In this document: one piece after another, positions 8,035 to 16,598 of the stretch
How the letters are laid out: every line of letters begins with the position of its first letter
Numbering within the stretch: the first letter of the stretch is position 1
Source: an uncultured Nocardioides sp.
GTDB taxonomy: Bacteria; Actinomycetota; Actinomycetes; Propionibacteriales; Nocardioidaceae
Reading direction: 5' to 3'
DNA length: 64,000 nucleotides
NCBI RefSeq assembly: GCF_947488515.1
Contig: NZ_CANKZF010000003.1
Location: forward strand, 248,001 to 312,000
Notes under the pieces: generated by a model
Told to the model about the DNA's origin: nothing
What the model saw: the letters and a program-made list of their open reading frames with translations, nothing else
Database searches by the model: none
Translations under genes and position numbers: made by a program

Positions 8035-9915
8035 TCAGACCTCGAACTGGCCGGCCTCGAGACGCTTCTTGACCTCCTGGAGGAAGCGGCCCGCGTCGGC
8101 GCCGTCGACCAGGCGGTGGTCGTAGGTCAGCGACAGGTGGACCATGTGGCGCACCGCGATCGTCTCGCCCAGGTTGGGGTCGTCGATCACGACGGGGCGC
8201 TTCACCACGGCACCGGGGCCGAGGATCGCGACCTGCGGCTTGTTGATGATCGGGGTGTCGAAGAGCGCCCCGAAGCTGCCGAGGTTGGTGATGGTGAAGG
8301 TGCCGCCGGACAGCTCGTCCGGGGTGATCTTGTTGGTGCGGGTGCGCTCGGCGACGTCGGCGATCTTCTTCGCCAGCCCGGCGATCGAGAGGTCACCGGC
8401 CTCCTTGACCACCGGGGTCAGCAGGCCCTTCTCGGTGTCCACCGCGAAGGCGATGTTCTCGCGGTCGAAGTAGGTCACCTCGCCCTTGTCGGTGTCGATC
8501 GCCGCGTTGAGCTTGGGGTGCAGCTTGAGCGCGTCGATCGCGGCCTTGGCGAAGAAGGGCAGGTAGGTCAGCTTCACGCCCTCGCGGGCCAGGAAGTCGG
8601 CCTTCGACGCCTCGCGGAGGCGGGCGATCGCGGTGACGTCGACCTCCATGACCTGCGTCAGCTGGGCGGCCTCCTGGAGCGACTCGACCATGCGCGTGGC
8701 GATCACCTTGCGCAGGCGCGAGAGCGGCTCGGTGGTGCCCCGCAGCGGCGACGGCGAGGCCGACGACGGAGCGGCAGCAGCGGGCGGAGCGCCGGCGGCG
8801 GCAGGCGCGGCGGCCGGAGCAGCCGGAGCAGCCGGGGCGGCGGCAGCCTGCTGGGCGGCAGCCGCGGCGTCGAGGACGTCCTGCTTGCGGATGCGGCCAC
8901 CGACACCGGTGCCCTGCACCGACCCGAGGTCGATGCCGTGCTGGTCGGCCATCTTGCGCACCAGCGGAGTGACGTACGCCGACTGGTCGCGGCCACCCTC
9001 GCTCGGTGCGGACGCGGTGGGTGCAGGCGCCTCCTGCTTGGGGGCCTCCTGCTTCGGGGCCTCCTGCTTCGGCTCCTCCTTGGCCTCGGGCTCGGGCTCG
9101 GGGGCCGACTCCTCCTTGGCCTGGGGCTCGGGCTCGGGCTCCGGCTCGGGCTCCGCCTCTTCCTTGGCCTGGGGCTCGGGCTCCGGCTCGTCGGACTTCG
9201 CGGGGGCGGCGTCGCCGGACCCGATGATCGCGAGCTCGGCGCCGACCTCGACCGTCTCGTCCTCCTCGGCCTTGATCTCCAGCAGCGTGCCGGCGACGGG
9301 CGAGGGGATCTCGGTGTCGACCTTGTCGGTGGAGACCTCGAGGAGCGGCTCGTCGACGGCGACCTCGTCGCCGACCTGCTTGAGCCACCGGGTGACGGTG
9401 CCCTCGGTCACGGACTCACCCAGAGCGGGCAGCGTGACCGGCGTACCGCCGCCGCCGCCACCGGAGGAGGAGCCGCCGGACGAGGCCTGCTCGGCCGCGG
9501 GCTCGGACTCGGCCGGGGCGTCGTCCTTCTCCGACTCGGGGGTCTCGTCGCCCTCGGGGAGCTCGCCGGTCTCCTCGGCGACCTGCTCCTCCTGCTCGGC
9601 CTTCTTCTCCGACTCGCCCTCGTCCTGGGGTTGCGCCTCGGGCTCGGCGGTCTCGGAGGCGTCGCCCGCGGACTCGCCCTCCTCGCCGATCACGCCGAGG
9701 ACCGCGCCGACCTCGACGGTGTCGTCCTCGTTGGCCTTGATCTCGAGGAGCGTGCCGGCGACCGGCGACGGGATCTCGGTGTCGACCTTGTCGGTGGAGA
9801 CCTCCAGCAACGGCTCGTCGACGGCAACCGTGTCACCGACCTGCTTCAGCCAGCGGGTGACGGTGCCCTCGGTGACGGACTCGCCGAGTGCGGGGAGGGT
9901 GACTTCGGAGGCCAT
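8035..9915 (-). CDS. sucB: 2-oxoglutarate dehydrogenase E2 / dihydrolipoamide acyltransferase
   Basis: This is the acyltransferase core of a 2-oxoacid dehydrogenase complex, 626 residues long. Two nearly identical lipoyl domains (residues ~1-80 and ~158-235) carry the lipoylated lysines K43 and K198 in STDKVD. They are joined by Glu/Pro/Ala-rich linkers. A peripheral-subunit-binding domain (~312-352, TPLVRKMADQHGIDL) and the catalytic domain (~395-626) with H600 and D604 in DHRLVDG complete it. In actinobacteria this type serves pyruvate and/or 2-oxoglutarate dehydrogenase. The start at 9915 follows GAAGGAAAC. lpdA lies 43 bp upstream on the same strand, giving an E3-E2 operon ending at the hairpin 7990-8019. 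Confidence 0.95.
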   Translation of the reverse strand: MASEVTLPALGESVTEGTVTRWLKQVGDTVAVDEPLLEVSTDKVDTEIPSPVAGTLLEIKANEDDTVEVGAVLGVIGEEGESAGDASETAEPEAQPQDEGESEKKAEQEEQVAEETGELPEGDETPESEKDDAPAESEPAAEQASSGGSSSGGGGGGTPVTLPALGESVTEGTVTRWLKQVGDEVAVDEPLLEVSTDKVDTEIPSPVAGTLLEIKAEEDETVEVGAELAIIGSGDAAPAKSDEPEPEPQAKEEAEPEPEPEPEPQAKEESAPEPEPEAKEEPKQEAPKQEAPKQEAPAPTASAPSEGGRDQSAYVTPLVRKMADQHGIDLGSVQGTGVGGRIRKQDVLDAAAAAQQAAAAPAAPAAPAAAPAAAGAPPAAAAPSSASPSPLRGTTEPLSRLRKVIATRMVESLQEAAQLTQVMEVDVTAIARLREASKADFLAREGVKLTYLPFFAKAAIDALKLHPKLNAAIDTDKGEVTYFDRENIAFAVDTEKGLLTPVVKEAGDLSIAGLAKKIADVAERTRTNKITPDELSGGTFTITNLGSFGALFDTPIINKPQVAILGPGAVVKRPVVIDDPNLGETIAVRHMVHLSLTYDHRLVDGADAGRFLQEVKKRLEAGQFEV

Positions 9916-9958
9916 GTGTTTCCTTCGCTCGCGTTGGTTGGGGAGATTCTGGGGGTGT

Positions 9959-11335
9959 TCAGGAGTGCGCGTGCAGCGGCTTGCCGGCCAGCGCGAGGTG
10001 CGCCTCGCCGAGGGCCTCGTTCTGGGTCGGGTGGGCGTGCACGAGCGGCGCGACGTCGTCGGCGTGTGCCTCCCAGTTGTAGATGAGCTGGGCCTCGCCG
10101 ATGAGCTCACCGACGCGATCGCCCACCATGTGGACGCCGAGGACCGGGCCGTCGACCAGGGCGACCAGCTTGACGAACCCCTGGGTCTGGAGGATCTGGC
10201 TCTTGCCGTTGCCGCCGAGGTCGTAGGTCACCGTCGTGACCGCGTCGCCGTGGAGCTCGCGCGCCTTCGCCTCGTCGAGCCCGACCGACGCGATCTCCGG
10301 GTGGGAGTACGTCACCCGCGGGATGCCGGCGTCGTCGACGGGCCGCGGGTCGAGGCCGGCGATGTCCTCGGCCACGAAGATGCCCTGCTGGAAGCCGCGG
10401 TGGGCGAGCTGGAGGCCGGGCACGATGTCGCCGACGGCGTAGACGCCCTCGACGTTGGTCCGGCAGCGCTCGTCGGCGAGGACGAAGCCGCGGTCCATCT
10501 CGATGCCCTGCTCGGCGTAACCGAGGCCGTCGGTCGAGGGGCCGCGCCCGACGGCGACGAGGAGCACCTCGGCCTCGATCACGTCGCCGCCCTCGACGGT
10601 GACGGCGACGCCGGTGTCGGTGGTCTTGACGCTCTGGAACGGGGTGCCGGTGAGGAAGCTGATCTTGCGCTTGCGGAAGGCACGCTCGAGTGCCTTGGAC
10701 GAGGCCTCGTCCTCGGCGGCGACGAGCCGCGGGAGGGCCTCGATGATGGTGACGTCGGAGCCGAAGGACTTCCACACGCTCGCGAACTCGCAGCCGATCA
10801 CGCCGCCGCCCAGCACGATGGCGGACGCCGGGACGCGGTCGAGGCGGAGCGCGTGCTCGGAGGTGATGACCTTCTCGCCGTCGACCTCGAGGCCGGGCAG
10901 CGACTTGCTGTAGGAGCCGGAGGCCAGCACGACGGCCTTGCCGGTGTAGGCCGTGCCGTCGACGGTCACCTCGCGGGGACCGGTCAGCGTGCCGGTGCCC
11001 TCGAGGACGGTGATGCCGCGCGACTTGATGAGGCCCTTGAGGCCCTTGAACAGCCGGTCGACGACCTTGTCCTTGTAGGCGTTGACGCCGGCCATGTCGA
11101 TGCCGTCGAGGGTGGCGGTGACGCCGAACTGCGCGGCCTCGCGGGCCGAGTCGGCGACCTCCGCGGCGTGCAGGAGGGCCTTGGTCGGGATGCAGCCGAC
11201 GTGGAGGCACGTGCCGCCGAGGTTGCCCTTCTCGACCAGCCCGACACTCAGGCCCAGCTGGGCCGCTCGCAGGGCACAGGCGTATCCGCCCGATCCAGCC
11301 CCGAGGACGAGGACGTCGAACTCACCGTCCGTCAC
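9959..11335 (-). CDS. lpdA: Dihydrolipoyl dehydrogenase (E3)
   Basis: This FAD flavoprotein reoxidises dihydrolipoamide with NAD+. The 458-residue protein shows the FAD-binding VLVLGAGSGGYACALRAAQ and the redox disulfide C43-C48 in GGTCLHVGCIP. It also has the NAD-binding VLGGGVIGCEFAS, the second FAD motif VYAVGDIVPG and the catalytic HAHPTQNEAL near the C terminus. The start is GTG at 11335, chosen because GGAGGGAA sits about 7 bases upstream and because it puts the Rossmann fold at the N terminus. It is first in an operon with sucB. Confidence 0.96.
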   Translation of the reverse strand: MTDGEFDVLVLGAGSGGYACALRAAQLGLSVGLVEKGNLGGTCLHVGCIPTKALLHAAEVADSAREAAQFGVTATLDGIDMAGVNAYKDKVVDRLFKGLKGLIKSRGITVLEGTGTLTGPREVTVDGTAYTGKAVVLASGSYSKSLPGLEVDGEKVITSEHALRLDRVPASAIVLGGGVIGCEFASVWKSFGSDVTIIEALPRLVAAEDEASSKALERAFRKRKISFLTGTPFQSVKTTDTGVAVTVEGGDVIEAEVLLVAVGRGPSTDGLGYAEQGIEMDRGFVLADERCRTNVEGVYAVGDIVPGLQLAHRGFQQGIFVAEDIAGLDPRPVDDAGIPRVTYSHPEIASVGLDEAKARELHGDAVTTVTYDLGGNGKSQILQTQGFVKLVALVDGPVLGVHMVGDRVGELIGEAQLIYNWEAHADDVAPLVHAHPTQNEALGEAHLALAGKPLHAHS

Positions 11336-11481
11336 TGACTTCCCTCCACACGCTCGACTCGCACCGACCATCTCGGGCGCGTCCATCTTTGCACTCTTCA
11401 CGACGCTGTCCACACCGGGTCGGGTCGCCCTTCCGGCGATCCGCGCGCACGAATGGGGAACCTCCCGGCAGAATGTGCGGC

Positions 11482-11841
11482 ATGGGCCTGTTCGACCGAT
11501 TCCGCCGCCAAGGGCGCTCCAGTGCTCCGGCGCGCGACGCCACCCGCACCGGCTCGACGCGTGTGCGTGCCTCCGACGGCGAGGACGTGCGTCACCTCGA
11601 GTCCTTCGTCGCCACCCGCCAAGGGGTCGAGGGGTTCGTCGAGCCCCGGACGGCCGTCAACGACGTGACCCTCCTGCTGGTCGCGCACGACGGGGAGTGG
11701 ACCCGGCGGCGCGTGCCGAGCGTGAAGTGGGCGCACGACTTCGCCAACCGCCACCGCGTGCCGTCGTACGACGCCGCGGTGGTCGGCGTGCCGCAGCGGA
11801 TGCGCGACTACAACCGGCGCAAGAAGGCCGAAGGCATCTAG
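11482..11841 (+). CDS. Conserved actinobacterial hypothetical protein
   Basis: The 119-residue protein begins MGLFDRFRRQGRSS, a start seen in small actinobacterial proteins. After a ~40-residue basic, disordered stretch it has a compact domain around NDVTLLLVAHDGEWTRRRVPS and ends with a basic tail (RRKKAEGI). The function is unknown. The domain could be a nucleotide- or oxidoreductase-associated accessory, but nothing catalytic is visible. The ATG at 11482 has GAATGT five bases upstream and no ribosome site, which fits a leaderless message. It is convergent with pepA, with a 28-bp gap. Confidence 0.75.
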   Translation: MGLFDRFRRQGRSSAPARDATRTGSTRVRASDGEDVRHLESFVATRQGVEGFVEPRTAVNDVTLLLVAHDGEWTRRRVPSVKWAHDFANRHRVPSYDAAVVGVPQRMRDYNRRKKAEGI

Positions 11842-11869
11842 GAGGCACCCAGCGCAGCGAGCCCCCGGG

Positions 11870-13396
11870 TCAGTCCTCGGACCGCCCCGCGGCGACGGAG
11901 CGGGCGATCTCGACGAGCGTGGTGACACCGAAGCCGGTGGCGCCCGCGGGCACGTGGCCGTAGGGGCCGCCGGTGTTGATCTCCTTGCCGGCGATGTCGA
12001 GGTGCGCCCAGGGCAGCCCGCCGGTGAACTCCCGCAGGAACGCCGACGCGTAGAGGCCGCCGCCCCAGCGCACCCAGTCGTGCTGGAGCAGGTCGGCGAC
12101 CTTGGAGGACGTGATGCGCTCCTTCATCTCCTCCGGGATCGGCATCGGCCAGTGCTGCTCGCCCGCGGCCCGGCCTGCGGCCAGGACGACCTGCACCTCG
12201 TCGTCGGTGCCCATGACGGCGCCGACCTTGTCGCCGAGCGCCAGCTGCATGTGGCCGGTGAGGGTGGCGATGTCGACGACCACGTCGGGCTCCTCCTGCA
12301 CCGCGAGGGACAGCGCGTCGCCCAGCAGCATCCGGCCCTCGGCGTCGGTGTTGGCGATCTCGACGGTCGACCCGTTGTGCATCGTGATGACGTCACCGGG
12401 ACGGGTGGCGGTGCCCGACACCATGTTCTCGGCCATCGGCGCGAACGCGGTCACCTTGACCGGCAGGCCGAGACGCGCGATCGCGAGGGTGGCGGCGACG
12501 ACGCTGGCCGCACCGGCCATGTCGCCCTTCATGTTCACCATGCTCGAGGACGGCTTGATGGTGAGGCCGCCGGAGTCGAAGGTGACGCCCTTGCCGACCA
12601 GCGCGAGGTGCGCCACGGCGTCCTGCGGCGCCCAGGTCAGCTTGACCAGGCGGGACGGCGCGGCCGAGGAGTCGCCGACGCTGAGGATGCCGCCGCACCC
12701 CATCTCGGCGAGCTGCTCGTGGTCGAACACCTCGAGCTTCACCTTGGGCGCACCGCGGCCCTTGGTGACCTCCTTGTGCGCGGCCGTGACGAGATCGGCC
12801 AGCAGCGGGGGCGTGCAGTCCCGCGGCGGCGTGTTGACCCAGTCGCGCGCCAGTGCGACGGCGTCGGCCAGGACCTCCGCGCGCTCGAGGGCGGCGACGG
12901 CGTCGGCCTTGCGCGCGAGGGCGGTGAGCACGACGACGTCGTTGGGCTCGGTGGTCTCGGACTTCGTGGACTTGTAGGCGGTGAACGTGTAGCCGCCGAG
13001 GCGGTGGCCCTCGACGACCGCGGCGACCAGCTCGGGGGTGTCGCTCGGCAGGGCGAGGGCGACCGAGGCGGCGTTGGGCACGTTGCGGGCGGCCACGCCC
13101 GCGGCACGTCGTACGGCGATGGGATCGGTCGGGTCCTCGCCGAGGCCCACGAACACCAGCAGCGGGGCGTTGACCTCGTCGCGCGTGGGCGTGCGGACCG
13201 CCTCACCGGCCTTGCCGGTCACGCCCATCGTGGAGAGGAAGGGGCGCAGCCGGCGGCCGTACGCCGCACTGACGTCCGCGGCGGCGTCGCACAGCCGTGG
13301 ACCCTTCGGGCCGGCGACCACTCCGACGACGACGGCGTCGGCTCGGGTCTTGGCGGGGCTGGCGCTGCGAAGGGCGTAGGAGGTCACTCGCGGCAT
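11870..13396 (-). CDS. pepA: Leucyl aminopeptidase (M17)
   Basis: This cytosolic two-metal aminopeptidase releases N-terminal residues from peptides. The 508-residue protein has a variable N-terminal domain and the M17 catalytic domain. Its motifs are VGKGVTFDSGGLTIKPS (metal and catalytic Lys region), NMKGDMAGAASVVAA and the family signature NTDAEGRMLLGDAL, in which Met replaces the usual Leu. It is divergent from gcvT across only 45 bp, so both promoters must share that interval. Confidence 0.95.
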   Translation of the reverse strand: MPRVTSYALRSASPAKTRADAVVVGVVAGPKGPRLCDAAADVSAAYGRRLRPFLSTMGVTGKAGEAVRTPTRDEVNAPLLVFVGLGEDPTDPIAVRRAAGVAARNVPNAASVALALPSDTPELVAAVVEGHRLGGYTFTAYKSTKSETTEPNDVVVLTALARKADAVAALERAEVLADAVALARDWVNTPPRDCTPPLLADLVTAAHKEVTKGRGAPKVKLEVFDHEQLAEMGCGGILSVGDSSAAPSRLVKLTWAPQDAVAHLALVGKGVTFDSGGLTIKPSSSMVNMKGDMAGAASVVAATLAIARLGLPVKVTAFAPMAENMVSGTATRPGDVITMHNGSTVEIANTDAEGRMLLGDALSLAVQEEPDVVVDIATLTGHMQLALGDKVGAVMGTDDEVQVVLAAGRAAGEQHWPMPIPEEMKERITSSKVADLLQHDWVRWGGGLYASAFLREFTGGLPWAHLDIAGKEINTGGPYGHVPAGATGFGVTTLVEIARSVAAGRSED

Positions 13397-13429
13397 GTTA
13401 GGGGAGACCTGACGCAGTTCCTGCTGCGG

Positions 13430-13435
13430 TAGGTT
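13430..13435 (+). promoter_or_regulatory. putative -10 element of leaderless gcvT
   Basis: TAGGTT ends 6 bases before the gcvT ATG at 13442, with no ribosome binding site between, as expected for a leaderless message. Confidence 0.55.
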
Positions 13436-13441
13436 CGCGCC

Positions 13442-14551
13442 ATGGCCGGATCGCTCAAGCAGTCGCCCCTCCACGACCGTCACGAGGCCCTCGGCGCCAA
13501 GTTCGCCGAGTTCGGTGGGTGGTCGATGCCGCTGGAGTACCCGACCGGTGTCGTGAAGGAGCACACGGCCGTCCGCGAGGCCGTCGGCATCTTCGACGTG
13601 AGCCACCTCGGCAAGGCGATGGTGTCCGGTCCGGGCGCCGCCGACTTCGTCAACGCGACGCTGTCCAACGACCTCGCGAAGATCGGGCCCGGCAAGGCGC
13701 AGTACACCCTCTGCCTCGATGAGTCCGGCGGCATCGTCGACGACCTCATCGCCTACTGGCACGACCTCGAGCACGTGCTGCTGATCCCCAACGCGGCCAA
13801 CACGGCCGAGGTCGTCGCCCGCCTCGCCGCCGCAGCGCCCGACGAGGTGAAGGTCAGGAGCCACCACGACGACTACGCCGTGCTGGCGGTCCAGGGCACC
13901 CGCTCCGACGAGGTGCTCGACAAGGTCGGCCTGCCCACCGGCCACGACTACATGACCTTCGTCGAGGCCGAGCTGGGCGACACGGGTGTCGGCGTCGTCG
14001 TGTGCCGCACCGGCTACACCGGCGAGCGCGGCTATGAGCTGGTCGTCGCCAACTCCGTCGCCGGCCGGCTCTGGGACGACCTGATGGCCGCCGGCGCGGA
14101 GTGGGGCATCACCGCGTGCGGCCTCGGCGCCCGCGACACGCTGCGCACCGAGATGGGCTACCCCCTCCACGGCCAGGACATCAGCCTCGACACCAACCCC
14201 GTCGAGGCGGGGCTGTCGTGGGCGGTCGGGTGGAAGAAGAACAGCTTCTGGGGCCGCGACGCGGTCGTGAAGGTCAAGGAGGACGGGCCCAAGCGTCGCC
14301 TGCGCGGGCTCGTCGCCGTCGGCCGCGGCATCCCCCGACCCGGCATGGGCGTCACCCTGACCCACGACGTCCCGCTGGCCGACATCACCTCCGGCACGTT
14401 CTCCCCGACCCTGAAGAAGGGGATCGGGCTCGCCCTGATCCCGACGATGGTCGCCGAGGACGCGCAGGTCGGCGTGGACATCCGCGGCCGGCGCGAGATC
14501 TTCCAGCTGGTCAAGCCACCCTTCGTCGACCCGTCGGTCAAGGAGTCCTGA
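13442..14551 (+). CDS. gcvT: Aminomethyltransferase, glycine cleavage T protein
   Basis: GcvT moves the methylene group from the aminomethyl-lipoyl arm of GcvH to tetrahydrofolate. The 369-residue length is standard. Visible conserved parts are SPLHDRHEALGAKFAEFGGW at the start, FDVSHLGK, the folate-site region DESGGIVDDLIAYW, RTGYTGERGYEL, CGLGARDTLRTEMGYPL and the C-terminal barrel (GFTSG-like DITSGTFSPTLKKGIGLAL). gcvH and gcvP are not in the window. It also depends on lipoate, so it fits the lipB neighbourhood. It is followed, 1 base after its stop codon, by a small gene. Confidence 0.95.
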   Translation: MAGSLKQSPLHDRHEALGAKFAEFGGWSMPLEYPTGVVKEHTAVREAVGIFDVSHLGKAMVSGPGAADFVNATLSNDLAKIGPGKAQYTLCLDESGGIVDDLIAYWHDLEHVLLIPNAANTAEVVARLAAAAPDEVKVRSHHDDYAVLAVQGTRSDEVLDKVGLPTGHDYMTFVEAELGDTGVGVVVCRTGYTGERGYELVVANSVAGRLWDDLMAAGAEWGITACGLGARDTLRTEMGYPLHGQDISLDTNPVEAGLSWAVGWKKNSFWGRDAVVKVKEDGPKRRLRGLVAVGRGIPRPGMGVTLTHDVPLADITSGTFSPTLKKGIGLALIPTMVAEDAQVGVDIRGRREIFQLVKPPFVDPSVKES

Positions 14552-14552
14552 C

Positions 14553-14804
14553 GTGCTGCCCGGCCAGCCGCCGACGTTCCGGCAGCCCTCGGCCGCCGAG
14601 CGGCCGTGGTGGTGGCGCCTCGAGGACGCGTCCGGCGAGGCCGTCGAGGTCGCCGGCCACTCCGACCAGCGCTTCGCCAACCAGGGCGACGCCGAGTCGT
14701 GGGTCGGTGAGATCTGGGCCGACCTGGCCGAGCACGGCGTCGCCGCGGTGACGCTGTTCGAGCACGACCGCCAGGTCTACGGACCGATGTCGCTGAGCGC
14801 CTGA
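14553..14804 (+). CDS. Small conserved hypothetical protein
   Basis: The 83-residue acidic protein includes the segment QRFANQGDAESWVGEIW and a following VAAVTLFEHDRQVYGPMSL. These match a small actinobacterial family found next to gcvT, whose function I do not know. The start is GTG at 14553, one base after the gcvT stop, with AAGGAG inside the gcvT tail 7 bases upstream. It is therefore co-transcribed and probably translationally coupled with gcvT. There is no membrane segment. Confidence 0.75.
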   Translation: MLPGQPPTFRQPSAAERPWWWRLEDASGEAVEVAGHSDQRFANQGDAESWVGEIWADLAEHGVAAVTLFEHDRQVYGPMSLSA

Positions 14805-14880
14805 CCCCATCCGCGCCGGCCACCGGATCCGAACGCTCCACGACGACAGACCGGGCGTGGTGGGCGGGGTGGGAGGTGGC

Positions 14881-15756
14881 ATGACGGAGCGGACCGACTT
14901 CGCGACGTACGTCGACGCGCGCTGGCCGGACCTCGTCGGCGGCCTCGAGGACGAGGGCGTGCCTGGCGACCGCGCGCGGCTCGCGGTCGCCGAGGCCCTG
15001 CTCGCCGCCCGTCGGTCGTGGCAGCGCCGGGTGCGCGACGAGCAGGTGGACGTCACGCTGTGGGCGGAGGTGCGCGAGCGAGCGGGGCTGCCCGCGCGGC
15101 CGGGCGATCCGGTACCCCACGCCGTACGTCCTCGCGACCCGCGTGACGGGCCGGAGGAGTGGCTCGAGCGCGCAGCGGAGGTGCGCGCCGCGCGTCGACG
15201 GCGTGGCGCAGGTCGTGCCGTCGCGGGTCTCGCCGTCGTGGCCGTGCTCGCCGCAGCGTGGGCGTGGTGGGCGGCGCAGCCGGAGCCACCGGCCGTGCGC
15301 GCGGAGGCCAACCGGCTCCCGGTCGCGTGGTACGCCGAGGGGCAGCTGCACCTCGAGGACGTGGTGGTCGAGCTCCCGGACGTCGAGGTCTTCGTCGCCG
15401 ACTTCACCGACGGTGCGTCGCGTGCCGCCGTGGTCGCGCGGCTGCGCTCGGGCGACGTGGTGCGGGTGGACGCGGAGGGCGAGGTCGAGCCGATCGACGA
15501 GTGGCCCGCCGCCCTCGACGCGGTCCCCGTGGCGCCGCCCGTCCGCGGCATCGGCCCGTACGACGTGTGGGTGGAGAGCGTGCCCCTGGCCGGCGGTGGA
15601 TGGGCCCACTTGGTCGACTCCGCACGCCGCGCAGGGTCGGAGGACACGCTGCGGCAGTCGGAGACCGGGCGTCGCGCGGTCGTCGTGTGCCCGACCGAGT
15701 GGACGTGCCAGGCGCCGGCCACGGTCCCCGTCGGCGGCACGGTCCGGTTGCGCTGA
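14881..15756 (+). CDS. Membrane protein with a sigma-factor-like N terminus
   Basis: This 291-residue protein has three parts. Residues 1-70 (FATYVDARWPDLVGGLEDEG, then an acidic helix and AEALLAARRSWQRR) resemble region 2 of SigE-family extracytoplasmic sigma factors, but no DNA-reading region 4 follows. One membrane helix lies at ~107-127. A ~165-residue outside domain with repeated short beta strands and two cysteines follows. It could be a degenerate sigma-derived or anti-sigma-like sensor. The ATG at 14881 follows GGGAGGT by 5 bases. No neighbouring sigma factor gene is seen, so the role is open. Confidence 0.7.
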   Translation: MTERTDFATYVDARWPDLVGGLEDEGVPGDRARLAVAEALLAARRSWQRRVRDEQVDVTLWAEVRERAGLPARPGDPVPHAVRPRDPRDGPEEWLERAAEVRAARRRRGAGRAVAGLAVVAVLAAAWAWWAAQPEPPAVRAEANRLPVAWYAEGQLHLEDVVVELPDVEVFVADFTDGASRAAVVARLRSGDVVRVDAEGEVEPIDEWPAALDAVPVAPPVRGIGPYDVWVESVPLAGGGWAHLVDSARRAGSEDTLRQSETGRRAVVVCPTEWTCQAPATVPVGGTVRLR

Positions 15757-15774
15757 GGCGTCGGCGCCGGCCGC

Positions 15775-15780
15775 TAGGGT
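15775..15780 (+). promoter_or_regulatory. putative -10 element of leaderless methyltransferase gene
   Basis: TAGGGT ends 8 bases before the GTG at 15789, with no ribosome binding site between. Confidence 0.5.
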
Positions 15781-15788
15781 CGCGCCTC

Positions 15789-16568
15789 GTGGCGGAAGCA
15801 CTCTGGACAGGCGTGGCGCAGGCCTACGCATGCAGCTTCGCCGGCCTGTGCGCCGGCGCTATCCCGACCCTGCTGGCCGGCCTGCCGCGCGACGGGCGGC
15901 TGCTCGACGTCGGGTGCGGCACCGGCGCGCTCGTGCAGGCAGCCCGCGAGGCGGGGCACGACGCCGTCGGTGTCGAGCCCGACGCGGAGATGGCCGCGCT
16001 GGCCTCGGCCGCCCTCGGCGCCGACGTGGTCGTCGGCGGCCTGCCCGACCTGCCGCTGGCCGACGACGGCTTCGACGCGGTGACGGCGTCCTTCGTGCTC
16101 AACCACGTCGACGACCCCCGCGCCGGAGCGCGAGAGCTGGCGCGGGTGGCCGCGCCCGGCGGCACCGTGCGCGCGACGATCTGGGGCGCGACCCCACCGC
16201 CGCAGGCGGCGATGTGGAGCGGGCTCCTCGACGCTGCCGGCGCCACCCGCTCCCCGTCGCCCCGGCTGCCGGCCGACCGCGACTTCGAGCGCTCCTCCCA
16301 CGGGCTCGCCGGCATCCTCGGCGAGGCCGGGCTCGCGGTCACCCACGCCGGCACGCACGGCTGGCGGTGGCGCGTCCCCGCCGACGACCTGTGGGAGGGA
16401 CTCACCTCGGTCGGCAACTTCGGCGCCCTGTGGCGCGAGCAGACCGACGACGTGCGGGCCCGCCTGCGAGCGGCGTACGACGCACTGGACGCGCCGTGGC
16501 GCGACGGCCCCGACCTGGTCTTCGACGTCGAGTGTGTCGTGGCCGAGGCGCGTGTGCCGCGATCGTAG
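15789..16568 (+). CDS. Class I SAM-dependent methyltransferase
   Basis: The 259-residue protein belongs to the UbiE/Methyltransf_11 class. Motif I is LLDVGCGTGALVQAAREAG at ~residue 38, the acidic post-I loop is VGVEPDAEM, and motif II is FDAVTASFVLNHVDD. RELARVAAPGGTVRATIWG follows as motif III. The substrate cannot be told; members act on small molecules such as quinone precursors. The GTG start at 15789 is preceded by a TAGGGT element, which suggests a leaderless message. It lies 30 bp before thyA but has its own promoter. Confidence 0.88.
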   Translation: MAEALWTGVAQAYACSFAGLCAGAIPTLLAGLPRDGRLLDVGCGTGALVQAAREAGHDAVGVEPDAEMAALASAALGADVVVGGLPDLPLADDGFDAVTASFVLNHVDDPRAGARELARVAAPGGTVRATIWGATPPPQAAMWSGLLDAAGATRSPSPRLPADRDFERSSHGLAGILGEAGLAVTHAGTHGWRWRVPADDLWEGLTSVGNFGALWREQTDDVRARLRAAYDALDAPWRDGPDLVFDVECVVAEARVPRS

Positions 16569-16586
16569 GAGCCTCGTCGGAGGCCG

Positions 16587-16592
16587 TAGAGT
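16587..16592 (+). promoter_or_regulatory. putative -10 element of leaderless thyA operon
   Basis: TAGAGT ends 6 bases before the thyA GTG at 16599, with no Shine-Dalgarno sequence between. It is probably the promoter of thyA-folA-gntR. Confidence 0.6.
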
Positions 16593-16598
16593 CGTCCC

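Noticed and set aside
8633..11338. Large plus-strand open frame opposite sucB and lpdA
   Set aside because: It crosses two well-defined minus-strand genes and their ribosome sites and has no domain.
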